A DNA stretch of 7,899 bases, taken from Actinomycetes bacterium. GTDB taxonomy: Bacteria > Actinomycetota > Acidimicrobiia > Acidimicrobiales > JAKAOS01. Below the pieces are notes generated by a model. It saw nothing but the letters and a program-made list of their open reading frames with translations. It was not told where the DNA came from and made no database searches. The stretch spans positions 1 through 7,899 of the forward strand of contig JAJYGW010000011.1 of NCBI GenBank assembly GCA_021790615.1, written 5' to 3'. The stretch's first letter is position 1. Every line of letters begins with the position of its first letter. The translations under genes were made by a program, and so were the position numbers. Shown here piece after piece: positions 1 through 5,883 of the stretch.

Positions 1-1413
1 CGTCGGGGACAGCGGCACCCCGGCGGGGTTGAGCGGGCCGACGAGCCCGGTGAAGAGCCGGCTCGCGTCGAGGGTCCGCTCGGCGGGCGCGATCTGACCC
101 GGGTCCGTCCAGATCGGGGTCGCGAAGCGCAGGACCAGGTTGGTCGGGTTCGCCGAGGCCGCAGGGAAGTTCGCCGCGAGCACCGCGTCTCCGAGGGCGG
201 AGTCGCTCCCCTTCGGCGGCGCGGTCGCGCCGCCGAAGCCCGAGGGCCGGTTGCCCGTTGCGGCGATGGCGAGGCCGCCGAAGACCACGAGCCCGACCAC
301 GAGCGTGAGGGCCGGTCGCTTCACGATCCGCCCAGCGACCTCGCCCCAGGTGCCCGTCGTGCGCGCGCCGGCCTTGTTCTTGGTCGGCCAGAACAGGCCG
401 CGCCCGAGAACCGCGAGCAGAGCCGGGAGGAGCGTGAGGCCCGCGAGGAGCATCAGCCCGATGCCGATCGCGAGCGGGATACCGAGGTCGTGGTAGATCC
501 CGAAGGTCGCGAAGAGCAGGCTCAGCAGGGCCGCGATGACGGTCGCCGCCGAGAAGGTGATCGACTCGCCCACCCGCCGGAGCGCGACCTCCACGGCCTC
601 GCGGTGGGGCAGGCCACGGCGCATCTCCTCTCGTACCCGGAACACCAGGAAGAGGCCGTAGTCCGTCCCGGCACCGAGCACGAGCACGATGAGGAGCAGC
701 TGGGCGACGCTCGACACCTTGACACCCGTGTGCGCGACCCCCGCCACGACGGGCTCGGCGATCTGGAGGACCAGCGCGGCGGGGAGCAGGGTCGCGAGCG
801 GCGCGAGGAAGCTCCGGAAGATCACGAGCAAGAGCAGCACGATGAACACCAACGAGAGCAGCTGGGTCTGGCTCCCGTTGCTCCCGGCCTGGCGATTGAG
901 GTCGACGGCTACCGCCACCGGACCGGCGGTGTGGAACACCAACCCCGGTGGCGCACCGACAGTGGCGAAACTCGCCCGGAGCGCGTCAACGAGCTGGGTC
1001 GCGGGGGTCTCGCTGTCGCCCGAGACGTCCGCGCGGACGACGACCTGCGCCGCCTTGCCGTTCTTCGAGAGCCCGACGAAGTGGGCGCCGAGGGAGTGCA
1101 CGGCATGGGAGGCGGCCACGGTCTCCCGCTGCACCGCCGCAAGATCTGCCGCCGTGAGCACCTTGCCGTCGACGTTGCTCGCGACGACGATCACGGTCTG
1201 GGCGCTGCCGGAGCCGAGCAGCGGCGCGGCGAGGACCGCTGCTCGCTCGCTGGGCGCGCTCGCAGGGAGGAAGGACTGGTTGTTGTTGTTGATGACGCTC
1301 GAGAGCGACGGGAGGAACGCCGTCGCGGCAACTGCGCCCGCGATCCAGACCGCGATCACCACCCAACGGAACCGGACGGCAAAGTGGCCGAGCCCTCCGA
1401 AGAACTTCGACAC
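1..1413 (-). CDS. MMPL/RND-family membrane transporter, N-terminal part (3' end outside window)
   Basis: Membrane transporter of the MMPL branch of the RND superfamily, which uses the proton gradient to export lipids or other hydrophobic compounds. The 471 codons visible read without interruption to the window edge. A membrane helix lies at about residues 17-34, followed by an extracytoplasmic domain (about 35-183), then a bundle of helices (about 184-338). Helix 4 carries GAGTDYGLFLVFR (247-259); the Asp251-Tyr252 pair matches the proton-relay Asp-Tyr of MmpL3-like proteins. A second half begins with a helix at about 368-386 and a second soluble domain, cut by the window. GTG at 1413 was chosen because AGAGGAAGGG (1420-1429, minus strand) lies just upstream. 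The substrate cannot be told. A run of four Asn (42-45) is unremarkable. A TetR-type operator lies upstream. The family call is very secure. Confidence 0.95.
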   Translation of the reverse strand, partial: MSKFFGGLGHFAVRFRWVVIAVWIAGAVAATAFLPSLSSVINNNNQSFLPASAPSERAAVLAAPLLGSGSAQTVIVVASNVDGKVLTAADLAAVQRETVAASHAVHSLGAHFVGLSKNGKAAQVVVRADVSGDSETPATQLVDALRASFATVGAPPGLVFHTAGPVAVAVDLNRQAGSNGSQTQLLSLVFIVLLLLVIFRSFLAPLATLLPAALVLQIAEPVVAGVAHTGVKVSSVAQLLLIVLVLGAGTDYGLFLVFRVREEMRRGLPHREAVEVALRRVGESITFSAATVIAALLSLLFATFGIYHDLGIPLAIGIGLMLLAGLTLLPALLAVLGRGLFWPTKNKAGARTTGTWGEVAGRIVKRPALTLVVGLVVFGGLAIAATGNRPSGFGGATAPPKGSDSALGDAVLAANFPAASANPTNLVLRFATPIWTDPGQIAPAERTLDASRLFTGLVGPLNPAGVPLSPT

Positions 1414-1420
1414 GTGGTTC

Positions 1421-1428
1421 CCTTCCTC
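1421..1428 (-). promoter_or_regulatory. Ribosome binding site of the MMPL gene
   Basis: GAGGAAGG on the minus strand, seven bases upstream of the GTG at 1413-1411. It fixes that GTG as the start and contrasts with the ccdA, phosphatidyltransferase and gcvH genes, which lack one. Confidence 0.7.
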
Positions 1429-1536
1429 TCGTCTTCCCAGCCGCCGCGACTGGCCACCACCTGCCCTCTCGCCCGTCACAGCCGAGCGGCGGTCCGGTCG
1501 CGCCCCGTCGTCAGAGCCTGCTCCGGGGGTGGCAAG

Positions 1537-1555
1537 ACTGATCACTCATCAGTGA
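1537..1555. promoter_or_regulatory. Nested inverted repeat, candidate TetR-family operator
   Basis: ACTGAT-CACTC-ATCAGT (1537-1553) is a perfect 6-base inverted repeat around a 5-base centre. Overlapping it, TCACT-CATC-AGTGA (1542-1555) forms a second dyad. The block is AT-rich against a GC-rich background and sits about 125 bases upstream of the MMPL start. MMPL exporters are commonly controlled by TetR-family repressors binding such palindromes, so an operator is the simplest reading. No TetR gene lies in the window, so the regulator would be encoded elsewhere, possibly beyond the left edge. A MarR or other dimeric regulator is equally compatible. Confidence 0.5.
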
Positions 1556-1621
1556 AGGGGGAGACCCTGAACGGAATCTGAGGAAACTGCCGAGGTCCCG
1601 GACCGGAAGGTGGTGCGCCGG

Positions 1622-1643
1622 GGCCCGGCCGCCCCGCCGGGCC
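1622..1643 (-). terminator. GC-rich hairpin downstream of ccdA, possible terminator
   Basis: GGCCCGGC and GCCGGGCC form a perfect 8-bp stem with a 6-base loop, beginning about 70 bases past the ccdA stop in its direction of transcription. No T-run follows, so this would have to be a tail-less type of terminator; it may equally be a chance stem in GC-rich DNA. Confidence 0.3.
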
Positions 1644-1714
1644 ACCGAGTCGGCGAGTCCACGTGGTGGAGGACCGCAGGGTGCGAGGAGGGCGCCGGTC
1701 CCGGCCGTTGTGGC

Positions 1715-2464
1715 TCACCCCAGGTTGACGAGGTGCCCGAGCCCGATGGCGGCGAACGCCGCCTGGAGCTCTGCGACGACGAACGAAAAGCGGTTCAGGA
1801 CGAGCAGGACGCCGAAGAAGCCCATCACTCCCGCGGAGGCCAACGAGACCCCGCGAAGGTGGCGCCGGAGCGGGCGGAGTGCGCCCGCCACGCGTTCCGC
1901 GGCCAGACCGGCGGCGAGGAAGCAGACGCCCATGCCCACGACGTAGGCGAGGAGCAGGAGCGCTCCGGGGAGGGCCCGCCCCTGGGTGGCCGCGACGGCG
2001 AGGACGGACCCCATGACCGGGCCCACGCAGGGAACCCAACCGAAGGCCAGGGCGGCGCCCGCCACGGGTGCGGTGAAGCGGCCGAGCGCGGCGGGCGAGA
2101 CGTGCAGGCGCCGCTCTCGCGCCAGCCACGGAACGGGGAAGAGGTTCGACGCTGCGAGCAGGACTGCGAGCAGCACGACCACCACACCGGAGGCCCTCGT
2201 GAGCACGGCCTGGCGATGGACCAGCGCATGGCTGAGCGCGGTCGAGCTCAGGTAGAGCACCACGAACACGGCGGCGAAGCCGGCCACGAACAGCCCGGTC
2301 CTCCCCGCGATCCGCCAGGCGTGCTCACGCCTACCGAGCTCGTGCACCTCGACGCCGCTCACCACGGCGAGGTAGGCAGGCACGAGCGGGAGCACGCAGG
2401 GCGAGAGGAAGGAGGCGACGCCTCCGCCGAAGGCGACGCCGTAGGCGAGGGGCCCGAGCTCCAC
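1715..2464 (-). CDS. ccdA: CcdA-type cytochrome c biogenesis / thiol-disulfide transmembrane protein
   Basis: Membrane protein of the CcdA/DsbD transmembrane family. It carries reducing equivalents from cytoplasmic thioredoxin across the membrane to extracytoplasmic partners, such as those preparing apocytochrome c. The 249-residue length is typical. The two family motifs are clear: SFLSPCVLPLVPAYL near the N-terminus with Cys23, and FGWVPCVGPV with Cys146; these cysteines form the redox pair on helices 1 and 4. About six hydrophobic segments are visible (roughly 8-35, 55-78, 90-110, 133-160, 165-190, 205-230). GTG at 2464 has no Shine-Dalgarno sequence but sits six bases after TACGAT, suggesting a leaderless transcript. 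No thioredoxin-like or cytochrome c assembly partner lies in the window, so the precise electron acceptor is unknown. Confidence 0.93.
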   Translation of the reverse strand: MELGPLAYGVAFGGGVASFLSPCVLPLVPAYLAVVSGVEVHELGRREHAWRIAGRTGLFVAGFAAVFVVLYLSSTALSHALVHRQAVLTRASGVVVVLLAVLLAASNLFPVPWLARERRLHVSPAALGRFTAPVAGAALAFGWVPCVGPVMGSVLAVAATQGRALPGALLLLAYVVGMGVCFLAAGLAAERVAGALRPLRRHLRGVSLASAGVMGFFGVLLVLNRFSFVVAELQAAFAAIGLGHLVNLG

Positions 2465-2470
2465 ACCCCG

Positions 2471-2476
2471 ATCGTA
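2471..2476 (-). promoter_or_regulatory. -10 element for a leaderless ccdA transcript
   Basis: On the minus strand TACGAT is followed by six bases (CGGGGT) and then the GTG start of ccdA. This is the spacing expected when transcription begins at the first base of the start codon. No ribosome binding site is seen, and no good -35 is visible, as is common in GC-rich actinobacteria. Confidence 0.55.
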
Positions 2477-2490
2477 GGCGAGCGGCCACG

Positions 2491-2496
2491 TAGACT
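2491..2496 (+). promoter_or_regulatory. -10 element for a leaderless phosphatidyltransferase transcript
   Basis: TAGACT, then six bases (CCCCGC), then GTG at 2503. The geometry is identical to the ccdA promoter on the other strand, whose -10 is only 14 bases away, so two RNA polymerases could not easily occupy both at once. It is the main support for the upstream start of the next gene. Confidence 0.5.
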
Positions 2497-2502
2497 CCCC
2501 GC

Positions 2503-3324
2503 GTGTCGGACCCCCATCCCGTCGGCCGGCCGACTACGGCCCATCGCGGTGCCCGAGGGTCGAGGCCCGTTTCGCGGGACGGGCCCGCTCCGACCGACTC
2601 GGGGGCCACCGGCCCAGGCGTCCGCCCCGGAGGACGAGCCGTCGTCACGGTGCCGAACGGAATCACCGCGCTGCGGCTCGCGCTGGTCCCCGCGTTCCTC
2701 TGGTTGCTGCTCGGTGCCGACCGCCCCCTGGCCGCCGCTGGGCTCCTCGGCCTGCTCGGGGCGACCGACTTCCTCGACGGCTTCCTCGCCCGGCGGCTCT
2801 CCCAGGTCTCGGCCCTCGGCACGGTGCTCGACCCGCTGGCCGACCGGGTGCTCGTCACCGCCGCGGCCGTGGGCGGCGTCGTAGCCGGCGCGGTCCCAGT
2901 CCCCCTCGTCGCCGTGGTACTGGCCCGCGAGGCGCTCGTCTCGGTGAGCGTCGTGGTCCTGGCGCTCTTCGGGGCCGGCCGAGTCGACGTCCGGCCCGTC
3001 GGGAAGGCGGGAACCTTCGCGCTCCTCTGCGCGCTGCCGCTCTTCCTCGCTGCGGCTGCAGGGGGTCCCGGTCGCAGCCCCCTGGAGGTGATCGCCTGGG
3101 TGCTGGGGGTCGCTGGGGTGGTCCTCGGCTGGGCCGCCGTGCTGTCCTACGTCCAGCCAGCCCTGGCTGCGTGGGCGGAACGGGGCCAGCGGGCCATGGT
3201 CGCGGACATCGAGGGAGGCTCGCCATGCCCCCGATCCTCGGTAGCCCGCGATCCAGGACGGCCCACCATCCCGGAGCGGGCAGCGGCCCGGGATGGGGCA
3301 AGCCTGGGGCCTCTCGGGCGGTAG
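2503..3324 (+). CDS. CDP-alcohol phosphatidyltransferase (PgsA-like)
   Basis: Integral membrane enzyme that transfers a phosphatidyl group from CDP-diacylglycerol to an alcohol such as glycerol 3-phosphate. The family signature is complete: Asp89, Asp92, Gly93, Ala96, Arg97, Gly106, Asp110 and Asp114 fit D-x2-DG-x2-AR-x8-G-x3-D-x3-D, the metal and CDP site. Helices flank it (about 52-70, 75-90, 115-160, 170-186, 195-222). The core starts at VPNGITALRL, as in PgsA, so GTG 2650 (residue 50) is an alternative start; I chose GTG 2503 because of its leaderless promoter, since the GGAGG at 2629-2633 is 16 bases from 2650, too far. Residues 1-49 and about 228-273 are polar, Arg/Pro/Gly-rich and unlikely to be conserved. 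M. tuberculosis has pgsA2 (Rv1822) near gcvH, so a phosphatidylglycerophosphate synthase is likely, but the acceptor is not proven. Confidence 0.9.
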   Translation: MSDPHPVGRPTTAHRGARGSRPVSRDGPAPTDSGATGPGVRPGGRAVVTVPNGITALRLALVPAFLWLLLGADRPLAAAGLLGLLGATDFLDGFLARRLSQVSALGTVLDPLADRVLVTAAAVGGVVAGAVPVPLVAVVLAREALVSVSVVVLALFGAGRVDVRPVGKAGTFALLCALPLFLAAAAGGPGRSPLEVIAWVLGVAGVVLGWAAVLSYVQPALAAWAERGQRAMVADIEGGSPCPRSSVARDPGRPTIPERAAARDGASLGPLGR

Positions 3325-3330
3325 CCCGCG
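3239..3330 (+). repeat. Direct repeat of 12 bases flanking a hairpin
   Basis: CGGTAGCCCGCG occurs at 3239-3250 and again at 3319-3330, 80 bases apart. The second copy spans the stop codon of the phosphatidyltransferase gene and contributes the left arm of the 3325-3341 hairpin. Between the copies lies the 3266-3296 hairpin. Confidence 0.5.
3266..3296 (+). other. 9-bp hairpin in the 3' end of the phosphatidyltransferase gene
   Basis: CCATCCCGG (3266-3274) and CCGGGATGG (3288-3296) pair perfectly around a 13-base loop. It lies in the poorly conserved C-terminal coding tail and 59 bases before the start of the next gene, so it could belong to that gene's upstream control region. No riboswitch family was recognised. 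Confidence 0.4.
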
Positions 3331-3341
3331 GCGAACGCGGG
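3325..3341 (+). other. Hairpin just before the ribosome binding site of the nucleotidyltransferase gene
   Basis: CCCGCG and CGCGGG form a 6-bp stem with a GCGAA loop, directly after the upstream stop codon and ending three bases before the AGGAGGA site. No T-run follows, so it is not a classic terminator; it could affect translation or mRNA stability. Confidence 0.4.
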
Positions 3342-3343
3342 GT

Positions 3344-3350
3344 AGGAGGA
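3344..3350 (+). promoter_or_regulatory. Ribosome binding site of the nucleotidyltransferase gene
   Basis: AGGAGGA, four bases before ATG 3355. This is the strongest Shine-Dalgarno sequence in the window and settles the start. It suggests translation from within a longer transcript shared with the upstream gene, 30 bases away. Confidence 0.85.
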
Positions 3351-3354
3351 GACC

Positions 3355-5874
3355 ATGAAGGCGCTCATCATGGCCGGCGGAGAGGGGACTCGCCTCCGCC
3401 CCCTCACGTCGACACAGCCGAAGCCCATGCTCCCGATGGTGAACCGGCCGATGCTCGCGCACGTCGTCTCGCTACTCGCCGCGCACGGCTTCGACGACAT
3501 CGTCGTGACGCTCGCCTTCCTCCCCGAGGCGATCCGGAACTTCTTCGGAGACGGCTCGGAGTTCGGCGTGCGGATCTCGTACGCGACCGAAGAGGCACCC
3601 CTCGGCACGGCGGGCTCCGTGCGCAACGCGCGAGACGAGCTCGACGAGCCCTTCCTCGTGATCTCCGGCGACGTCGTCACCGACATCGACCTCTCCGCCG
3701 TCGTCGCCTTCCACGAGGAGCGCAACGCGATGGCAACCCTCGCGCTGACGGCTCGACCCGACCCGCTCGAGTTCGGGATCGTGATCTGCCACGAGGACGG
3801 GACCGTCGAGCGGTTCCTCGAGAAGCCGAGCTGGGGCGAGGTCTTCAGCGACACCGTCAACACCGGCATCTACGTGCTCGACCCGTCGATCTTCTCCTTC
3901 ATCCCGGACGACCGCCCCTCGGACTTCTCCGGCGAGGTGTTCCCGGCGCTGTTGGAGGCGGGCAAGGGGGTCTTCGGCTTCCGGGCCCCGGGCTACTGGG
4001 AGGACGTCGGGACGCTCGGCGCCTACCTCCGGACGCACCAGGAGGTGCTCGGCGGGCGGGTCGAGCTCGAGATCCCGGGATTCCGGCTGGGCGAGGGGGT
4101 CTGGCTCGGCGAGGGCGCGGAGGTGGACCCGTCGGCGAAGATCTCGGGGCCCTCGGTGATCGGCGACTACTGCCGCATCGGCCCGGACGTCCAGATCCTG
4201 CCCGGCACCACGCTCGGCGCCAACGTACGCGTCGGCGCAGACGCCGTGATCGAGCGGAGTGTGGTCCACGACAACTGCCTGATCGGCCAGGGCGCGTCGC
4301 TTCGGGGCTGCGTGGTGGGGCGCTCGTCGGACCTGCGGCGCGGCGTGCGCTGCGAGGAGGGCGTGGTCGTCGGGGAGCGCTGCCGGATCGGGGCCGGCGC
4401 CGTCCTCGCGGCAGGCGTCAAGGTCTACCCGGCCAAGACCGTCGACCCCGGGGCCGCGGTCAACGCGAGTGTGGTCTGGGAGACCAAGGCCTCGCGCAGC
4501 CTGTTCGGTGTGGCCGGGGTGGCTGGCCTCGCGAACGTCGACATCTCACCAGAGCTCTCCGTCCGCCTCTCGATGGCCTACGCGGCCACGCTCCCGAAGG
4601 GCTCCACGGTGACGACGTCGCGCGACACCTCCCGCGCTGCCCGGGTGCTGAAGCGGGCGGTCATGGTCGGGCTCAACGCCTCGGGCGTCCACGTCCACGA
4701 CCTCGAGGCCACGACCGTGCCGGTGACCCGCTTCGCAGTCCGCAACGCCCGCCAACAGGGCGGGATCACGGTGCGCATGGATCCGGAGGATCCGCAGAGC
4801 GTGGTCATCCGGTTCTTCGACGATCGGGGGCTCGACCTCTCGCCCGACGCCCAGCGTCGGGTCGAGCGCCTGCTCTCGCGCGAGGACTTCCGCCGCGCGC
4901 TCGCGGGCGAACTCGGTGACCTCGAGTTCCCGGCCCGGGTCCTCGACTCCTACACCCTCGCGCTCACGTCCGTGGTCGACCTCGCCGCGCTCCGGGCGAG
5001 CCGCTTCAAGCTCGTGGTCGACTATTCGTTCGGGACAACCAGCTTCGTCATGCCGACGGTGCTGGCAAAGCTCGGGGCGGACGTGCTTGCCATCAATCCC
5101 TACGCAGCCACCACCGGCCTGCTCCGCTTCGACCGCCAGGAGGCAGCGGCTCGCGTGGCGTCCCTCGTCACCTCCTCGGGCGCGTCCCTCGGCGTCGTCC
5201 TCGACCCCCACGGGGAGAGCCTCACCCTCGTCGACGATCGCGGCCAGATCCTCGACGCGACCACGGCGGCGTTGGCACTCCTCACGCTCGCCGGCGGGGC
5301 GGAGATCGGGTCGCGGGTCGTGCTGCCGGTGAACGCCCCGGCTGCGGCGGCGACCCTCTGGGAGGCCTCGGGAGGGCACGTGACCTGGGCGAAGCTTGCG
5401 CCGCAGGCCCTTCTCGAGGCTGGCGAGGAGGCCGACCTCGTCGTGGGCCCGGACGGCGCCTTTGCCTTCCCGCGTATCCTCCCCGGCTTCGACGCTGCGG
5501 CCACCCTCGTCCAGCTGCTCGGAATGCTCGCGACGAGTGGCCTGCCCCTCTCCAAGACGGTCGGCGCGCTGCCGCCGGTGCACGTCCGCCACGAGCAGCT
5601 CGTGACCCCCTGGGAGCGCAAGGGAGCGCTCATGCGAGCGGTGGTCGAGCACTTCGCCGGCGACGACAGCGAGCTGCTCGATGGCGTCAAGCTCCCGACC
5701 CCGGGGGGATGGGTCCTCGTCGTCCCAGATCCGGAGGAGCCCACGACCCACCTCTACCTGGAGGAGTGCTCGCCCGAGGCGCTCGACACCGCTACCGCCC
5801 TGTGGACTCAGCGCCTCCGGGGGCTGGTGGCCTCGCTCGCAGTACCACCGACGGCACGGGTTCCACCGGGATAG
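3355..5874 (+). CDS. Sugar-1-phosphate nucleotidyltransferase fused to a degenerate phosphomannomutase/phosphoglucomutase domain
   Basis: An 839-residue fusion resembling proteins annotated as mannose-1-phosphate guanylyltransferase in actinobacteria and cyanobacteria. Residues 1-235 are a nucleotidyltransferase: GGEGTRLRPLT (8-18), PKPMLP (22-27), the metal-binding GDVVTDID (105-112), EKP (156-158), NTGIY (169-173) and WEDVGT (215-220). This part should join an NTP to a sugar 1-phosphate (GDP-mannose or a UDP/ADP-sugar; specificity cannot be read). Residues 245-375 show left-handed beta-helix hexapeptide repeats. Residues 380-830 follow the four-domain phosphohexomutase fold, but the catalytic loops are lost: GGITVRMDPEDP (469-480) replaces the phosphoserine TASHNP loop, LDPHGES (616-622) replaces the metal loop DGDxDR, and VPDPEEP (790-796) replaces RPSGTEP. 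The mutase half is therefore probably a regulatory or structural pseudoenzyme. The 30-base gap behind the phosphatidyltransferase suggests co-transcription. Confidence 0.92.
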   Translation: MKALIMAGGEGTRLRPLTSTQPKPMLPMVNRPMLAHVVSLLAAHGFDDIVVTLAFLPEAIRNFFGDGSEFGVRISYATEEAPLGTAGSVRNARDELDEPFLVISGDVVTDIDLSAVVAFHEERNAMATLALTARPDPLEFGIVICHEDGTVERFLEKPSWGEVFSDTVNTGIYVLDPSIFSFIPDDRPSDFSGEVFPALLEAGKGVFGFRAPGYWEDVGTLGAYLRTHQEVLGGRVELEIPGFRLGEGVWLGEGAEVDPSAKISGPSVIGDYCRIGPDVQILPGTTLGANVRVGADAVIERSVVHDNCLIGQGASLRGCVVGRSSDLRRGVRCEEGVVVGERCRIGAGAVLAAGVKVYPAKTVDPGAAVNASVVWETKASRSLFGVAGVAGLANVDISPELSVRLSMAYAATLPKGSTVTTSRDTSRAARVLKRAVMVGLNASGVHVHDLEATTVPVTRFAVRNARQQGGITVRMDPEDPQSVVIRFFDDRGLDLSPDAQRRVERLLSREDFRRALAGELGDLEFPARVLDSYTLALTSVVDLAALRASRFKLVVDYSFGTTSFVMPTVLAKLGADVLAINPYAATTGLLRFDRQEAAARVASLVTSSGASLGVVLDPHGESLTLVDDRGQILDATTAALALLTLAGGAEIGSRVVLPVNAPAAAATLWEASGGHVTWAKLAPQALLEAGEEADLVVGPDGAFAFPRILPGFDAAATLVQLLGMLATSGLPLSKTVGALPPVHVRHEQLVTPWERKGALMRAVVEHFAGDDSELLDGVKLPTPGGWVLVVPDPEEPTTHLYLEECSPEALDTATALWTQRLRGLVASLAVPPTARVPPG

Positions 5875-5877
5875 GGT
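5872..5877 (+). promoter_or_regulatory. -10 element for a leaderless gcvH transcript, overlapping a stop codon
   Basis: TAGGGT, then six bases (TTTGGC), then GTG 5884. The first three bases are also the TAG stop of the upstream gene. No ribosome binding site precedes gcvH, so a leaderless transcript is the better explanation of its start. No clear -35 is present. Confidence 0.55.
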
Positions 5878-5883
5878 TTTGGC

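Larger units (their letters stand above)
1414..1714. other. 301-base intergenic region between ccdA and the MMPL gene
   Basis: No coding region is supported here on either strand: open frames crossing it are continuations of antisense frames and show no family motif. It holds, from right to left in the direction of the flanking minus-strand genes, a GC-rich hairpin (1622-1643) after the ccdA stop, a nested inverted repeat (1537-1555) resembling a repressor operator, a -35-like TTGCCA on the minus strand (1530-1535, no convincing -10), and the ribosome binding site of the MMPL gene. I infer that the MMPL gene has its own regulated promoter rather than relying on readthrough from ccdA. Confidence 0.6.

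Noticed and set aside
1279..1290. Repeated TTG triplets as a microsatellite
   Set aside because: Only four units, encoding Asn42-45 at the start of the extracytoplasmic domain of the MMPL protein; no sign of instability.
490..1581. Long open frame on the plus strand, and an overlapping one at 689-1555
   Set aside because: They are antisense to the MMPL gene, have no recognisable motifs and show the charged, Arg/Glu/Gly-rich composition typical of off-frame reading in GC-rich DNA.
2629..2633. GGAGG as the ribosome binding site for a GTG 2650 start of the phosphatidyltransferase
   Set aside because: The 16-base spacing is too long to decide the start, so 2650 is kept only as an alternative.
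1610..2884. 424-codon open frame on the plus strand
   Set aside because: It runs antisense through ccdA and then out of frame through the phosphatidyltransferase, both of which have complete family motifs; no motif in this frame.
2359..3462. 367-codon open frame on the minus strand
   Set aside because: It spans parts of three real genes in the wrong frame or strand and has a low-complexity charged composition.
3171..4919. 582-codon plus-strand frame, including an ATG at 3225 with a good-looking GAGGGAGG at 3211-3218
   Set aside because: The frame continues far into the nucleotidyltransferase gene in a different phase and has no domain signal. The purine-rich stretch encodes part of the phosphatidyltransferase tail.
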